42,410 nucleotides of DNA from Halothiobacillaceae bacterium (GTDB lineage: Bacteria > Pseudomonadota > Gammaproteobacteria > Halothiobacillales > Halothiobacillaceae): assembly GCA_016938615.1 (NCBI GenBank), contig JAFGUH010000020.1, positions 1 to 42,410 on the forward strand, given 5' to 3'. Under the pieces are notes generated by a model. The model made no database searches, had not been told where the DNA came from, and saw only the letters and a program-made list of their open reading frames with translations. Made by a program: the position numbers and the translations under genes. Below, in pieces: positions 40,961-42,410 of this stretch. The first letter of the stretch is position 1. Each line of letters begins with the position of its first letter.

Positions 40961-42382
40961 CTATTCCACGGGTTCGACGGTCAGCGTGAGCCCGTCGATC
41001 GCTACCACGCGAACCGTCTGGCCCTCCCGGACCGGCGAGCGAGTCCGCGCGTTCCACTGCTCACTGTGCACCCACACCCGGCCGGCATCCGAAAAATCCT
41101 CGCGCGCCGTGCCTTCCATGCCGAGCATTTCCTCGTAGCCGGTGGACGGGCGTTTGCCGCGCAGTCCGAGGAACCGGCCTAGCACCCAGATGGAAAAGCC
41201 GGCGAGCGCGATCGCCACGCCGATGATCAGCGGTAAGGCCACGTTCAGGTTGGGGTCGTCCCAGAGCATGATCGATCCTGCGGTGAAGGCGGCCAGACCG
41301 CCGATGCCGAGTGCGCCGAAACTGGGCACGAACGCCTCGGCGATCATGAAGATGACGCCAAGCAGGATCAGCGCCAGGCCCGCGTAGTTCAGGGGCATGA
41401 CCTGCAGGGCGAAGAAGGCCAGGATCAGCGCGATCGAGCCGATCGTCCCCGGCACGATCGCGCCGGGGTTGGCCAGCTCGAAAATGATGCCGTAAATCCC
41501 GACCAGGAGCAGGATATACGCGATGTTGGGATTGGTGATGATCGCGAGCAGTTCGGTGCGCCAGCCCGGGTCCTCGCGCACTACCTCGATACCCTCGGTC
41601 GAGAGCGTGCGTTCCGCGCCGTCGACGAGCACCTCACGGCCGTCTAACTGGGCAAGAAGGTCGGATGCGTCCGTGGCGACAAGGTCGATCACGTTCTGTT
41701 CGAGCGCTTCGCGCGCGCCAAGGTTGGCGCCTTCACGGACCGCCTTTTCCGCCCAGTCGGCATTGCGACCATGGCGCTCGGCCAGTCCGCGAATGTAGGC
41801 CACCGCGTCCTCGAGGACCTTGCGTTCCATGGCGCTTGCCGGGCGAGAGTCGCCGTCGCTTTCGGCGCCCCCCTTGTCGGGCGTGTCGTCTTTTCCGCCA
41901 TCCTCTTTTCCGCCAGCCTCATCCGGTGAGGGCATGCCCGGCAAACCGCCACCGCCCAGTTGCACTGGCGTGGCCGAGCCGAGGTTGGTCGAGGGGGTCA
42001 TCGCCGCGATCGGCGAGCCATAGAGAATATAAGTGCCGGCACTGGCAGCCCGCGCGCCGGCTGGGTGGACGTAGCTCGCCACCGGGACCTGTGCCTGGAG
42101 GATCGCCTGGATGATCGAGCGCATGCTGGAGTCGAGCCCGCCGGGGGTATCGAGTTGCAGGATCACCAGCGCAGCGCCACGGGTTTCGGCCGACTCGATA
42201 CCGCGGATCACATAGTCGGCAGTCGCCGGCGTGATCGCGTCCTGCACGGTCAGTAGCACGGCCTCGCGGCGTTCGTCCTGAGCGGCGGCGACCGCCAGCC
42301 AGATCAACCCGACAAGGATTAACAGCGGCCACGCCAGTCGGCGCAAGACGCGAACTGTTCGTTCCGGAAATGCAGTCTGCAT
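40961..42382 (-). CDS. NfeD membrane-bound serine protease (long form)
   Basis: 473 aa, the long NfeD1b type. After a signal/anchor (LAWPLLILVGLIWLAVAAAQ) comes a ClpP-like domain with nucleophile Ser in ARAASAGTYILYG and a candidate Lys in SAMERKVLEDA (Ser-Lys dyad). Between them lies a Gly/Asp/Lys-rich insert (about 150-185). Four to five membrane segments follow, then a C-terminal OB-fold NfeD domain (TAREDFSDAGRVWVHSEQW...VRVVAIDGLTLTVEPVE). It is thought to process slipin in membrane quality control. GGGGGAGG precedes the ATG. Confidence 0.92.
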   Translation of the reverse strand: MQTAFPERTVRVLRRLAWPLLILVGLIWLAVAAAQDERREAVLLTVQDAITPATADYVIRGIESAETRGAALVILQLDTPGGLDSSMRSIIQAILQAQVPVASYVHPAGARAASAGTYILYGSPIAAMTPSTNLGSATPVQLGGGGLPGMPSPDEAGGKEDGGKDDTPDKGGAESDGDSRPASAMERKVLEDAVAYIRGLAERHGRNADWAEKAVREGANLGAREALEQNVIDLVATDASDLLAQLDGREVLVDGAERTLSTEGIEVVREDPGWRTELLAIITNPNIAYILLLVGIYGIIFELANPGAIVPGTIGSIALILAFFALQVMPLNYAGLALILLGVIFMIAEAFVPSFGALGIGGLAAFTAGSIMLWDDPNLNVALPLIIGVAIALAGFSIWVLGRFLGLRGKRPSTGYEEMLGMEGTAREDFSDAGRVWVHSEQWNARTRSPVREGQTVRVVAIDGLTLTVEPVE

Positions 42383-42410
42383 GGGGCCTCCCCCTTCCCA
42401 TCCGGCAGCG

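Overview
The window is a gene-dense, high-GC stretch of bacterial chromosome. It looks like a free-living gammaproteobacterium, plausibly a halophilic or sulfur-oxidising lineage of the Chromatiales, Halothiobacillaceae or Halomonas type. The reasons are a gammaproteobacterial LexA box (CTGT-N8-ACAG), Fur-type sites, an LbtU-type siderophore porin, TmcA, YoaA and PBP1b. The genus is inference. I count 31 protein genes (one cut by the window edge), no rRNA or tRNA, no CRISPR and no prophage. The many long opposite-frame ORFs are GC-driven shadows.

Layout. 1-590: start of acpP with its own promoter, and a possible small RNA ending in a strong terminator. 591-5628: SOS-boxed error-prone polymerase gene dnaE2 downstream of recQ. 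5750-10956: phosphate transporter pit, tRNA acetyltransferase tmcA and O-acetylhomoserine sulfhydrylase metY. 11041-19412: an iron block with two imelysins, a di-haem oxidoreductase and a DUF1513 protein on the plus strand, facing a cytochrome c peroxidase and an LbtU-type porin; both outer promoters carry Fur-like sites. A 307-bp MITE-like element lies just upstream of the peroxidase. 19603-23704: a TroABCD/Mnt-type metal ABC transporter operon preceded by a perfect 18-bp palindrome; one permease carries a C-terminal DtxR-like extension. 24092-24940: HPP membrane protein. 25010-31723: the same-strand run mrcB, TPR lipoprotein, yoaA, folD, rnt. 32157-33671: an APH-like/P-loop kinase fusion. 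33861-37854: alaC, hom and an exonuclease/GIY-YIG fusion, tightly packed. 38166-38960: exported dienelactone hydrolase. 39168-39772: toxin-antitoxin pair whose toxin lacks an obvious start codon. 40107-42382: nfeD and slipin.

How it fits together. 11041-23704 reads as a 12.7-kb metal-acquisition island: outer-membrane uptake, periplasmic iron binding and haem redox enzymes, then an inner-membrane divalent-metal importer. The other genes are housekeeping: repair, phosphate, sulfur and aspartate-family amino acids, cell wall, one-carbon metabolism and RNA maturation. The most unusual points are the Fur-bracketed block, the permease-repressor fusion with its palindromic operator, the MITE and its remnant at the tmcA stop codon, the possible leaderless SOS polymerase, and many 10-17 bp tandem duplications at gene edges.
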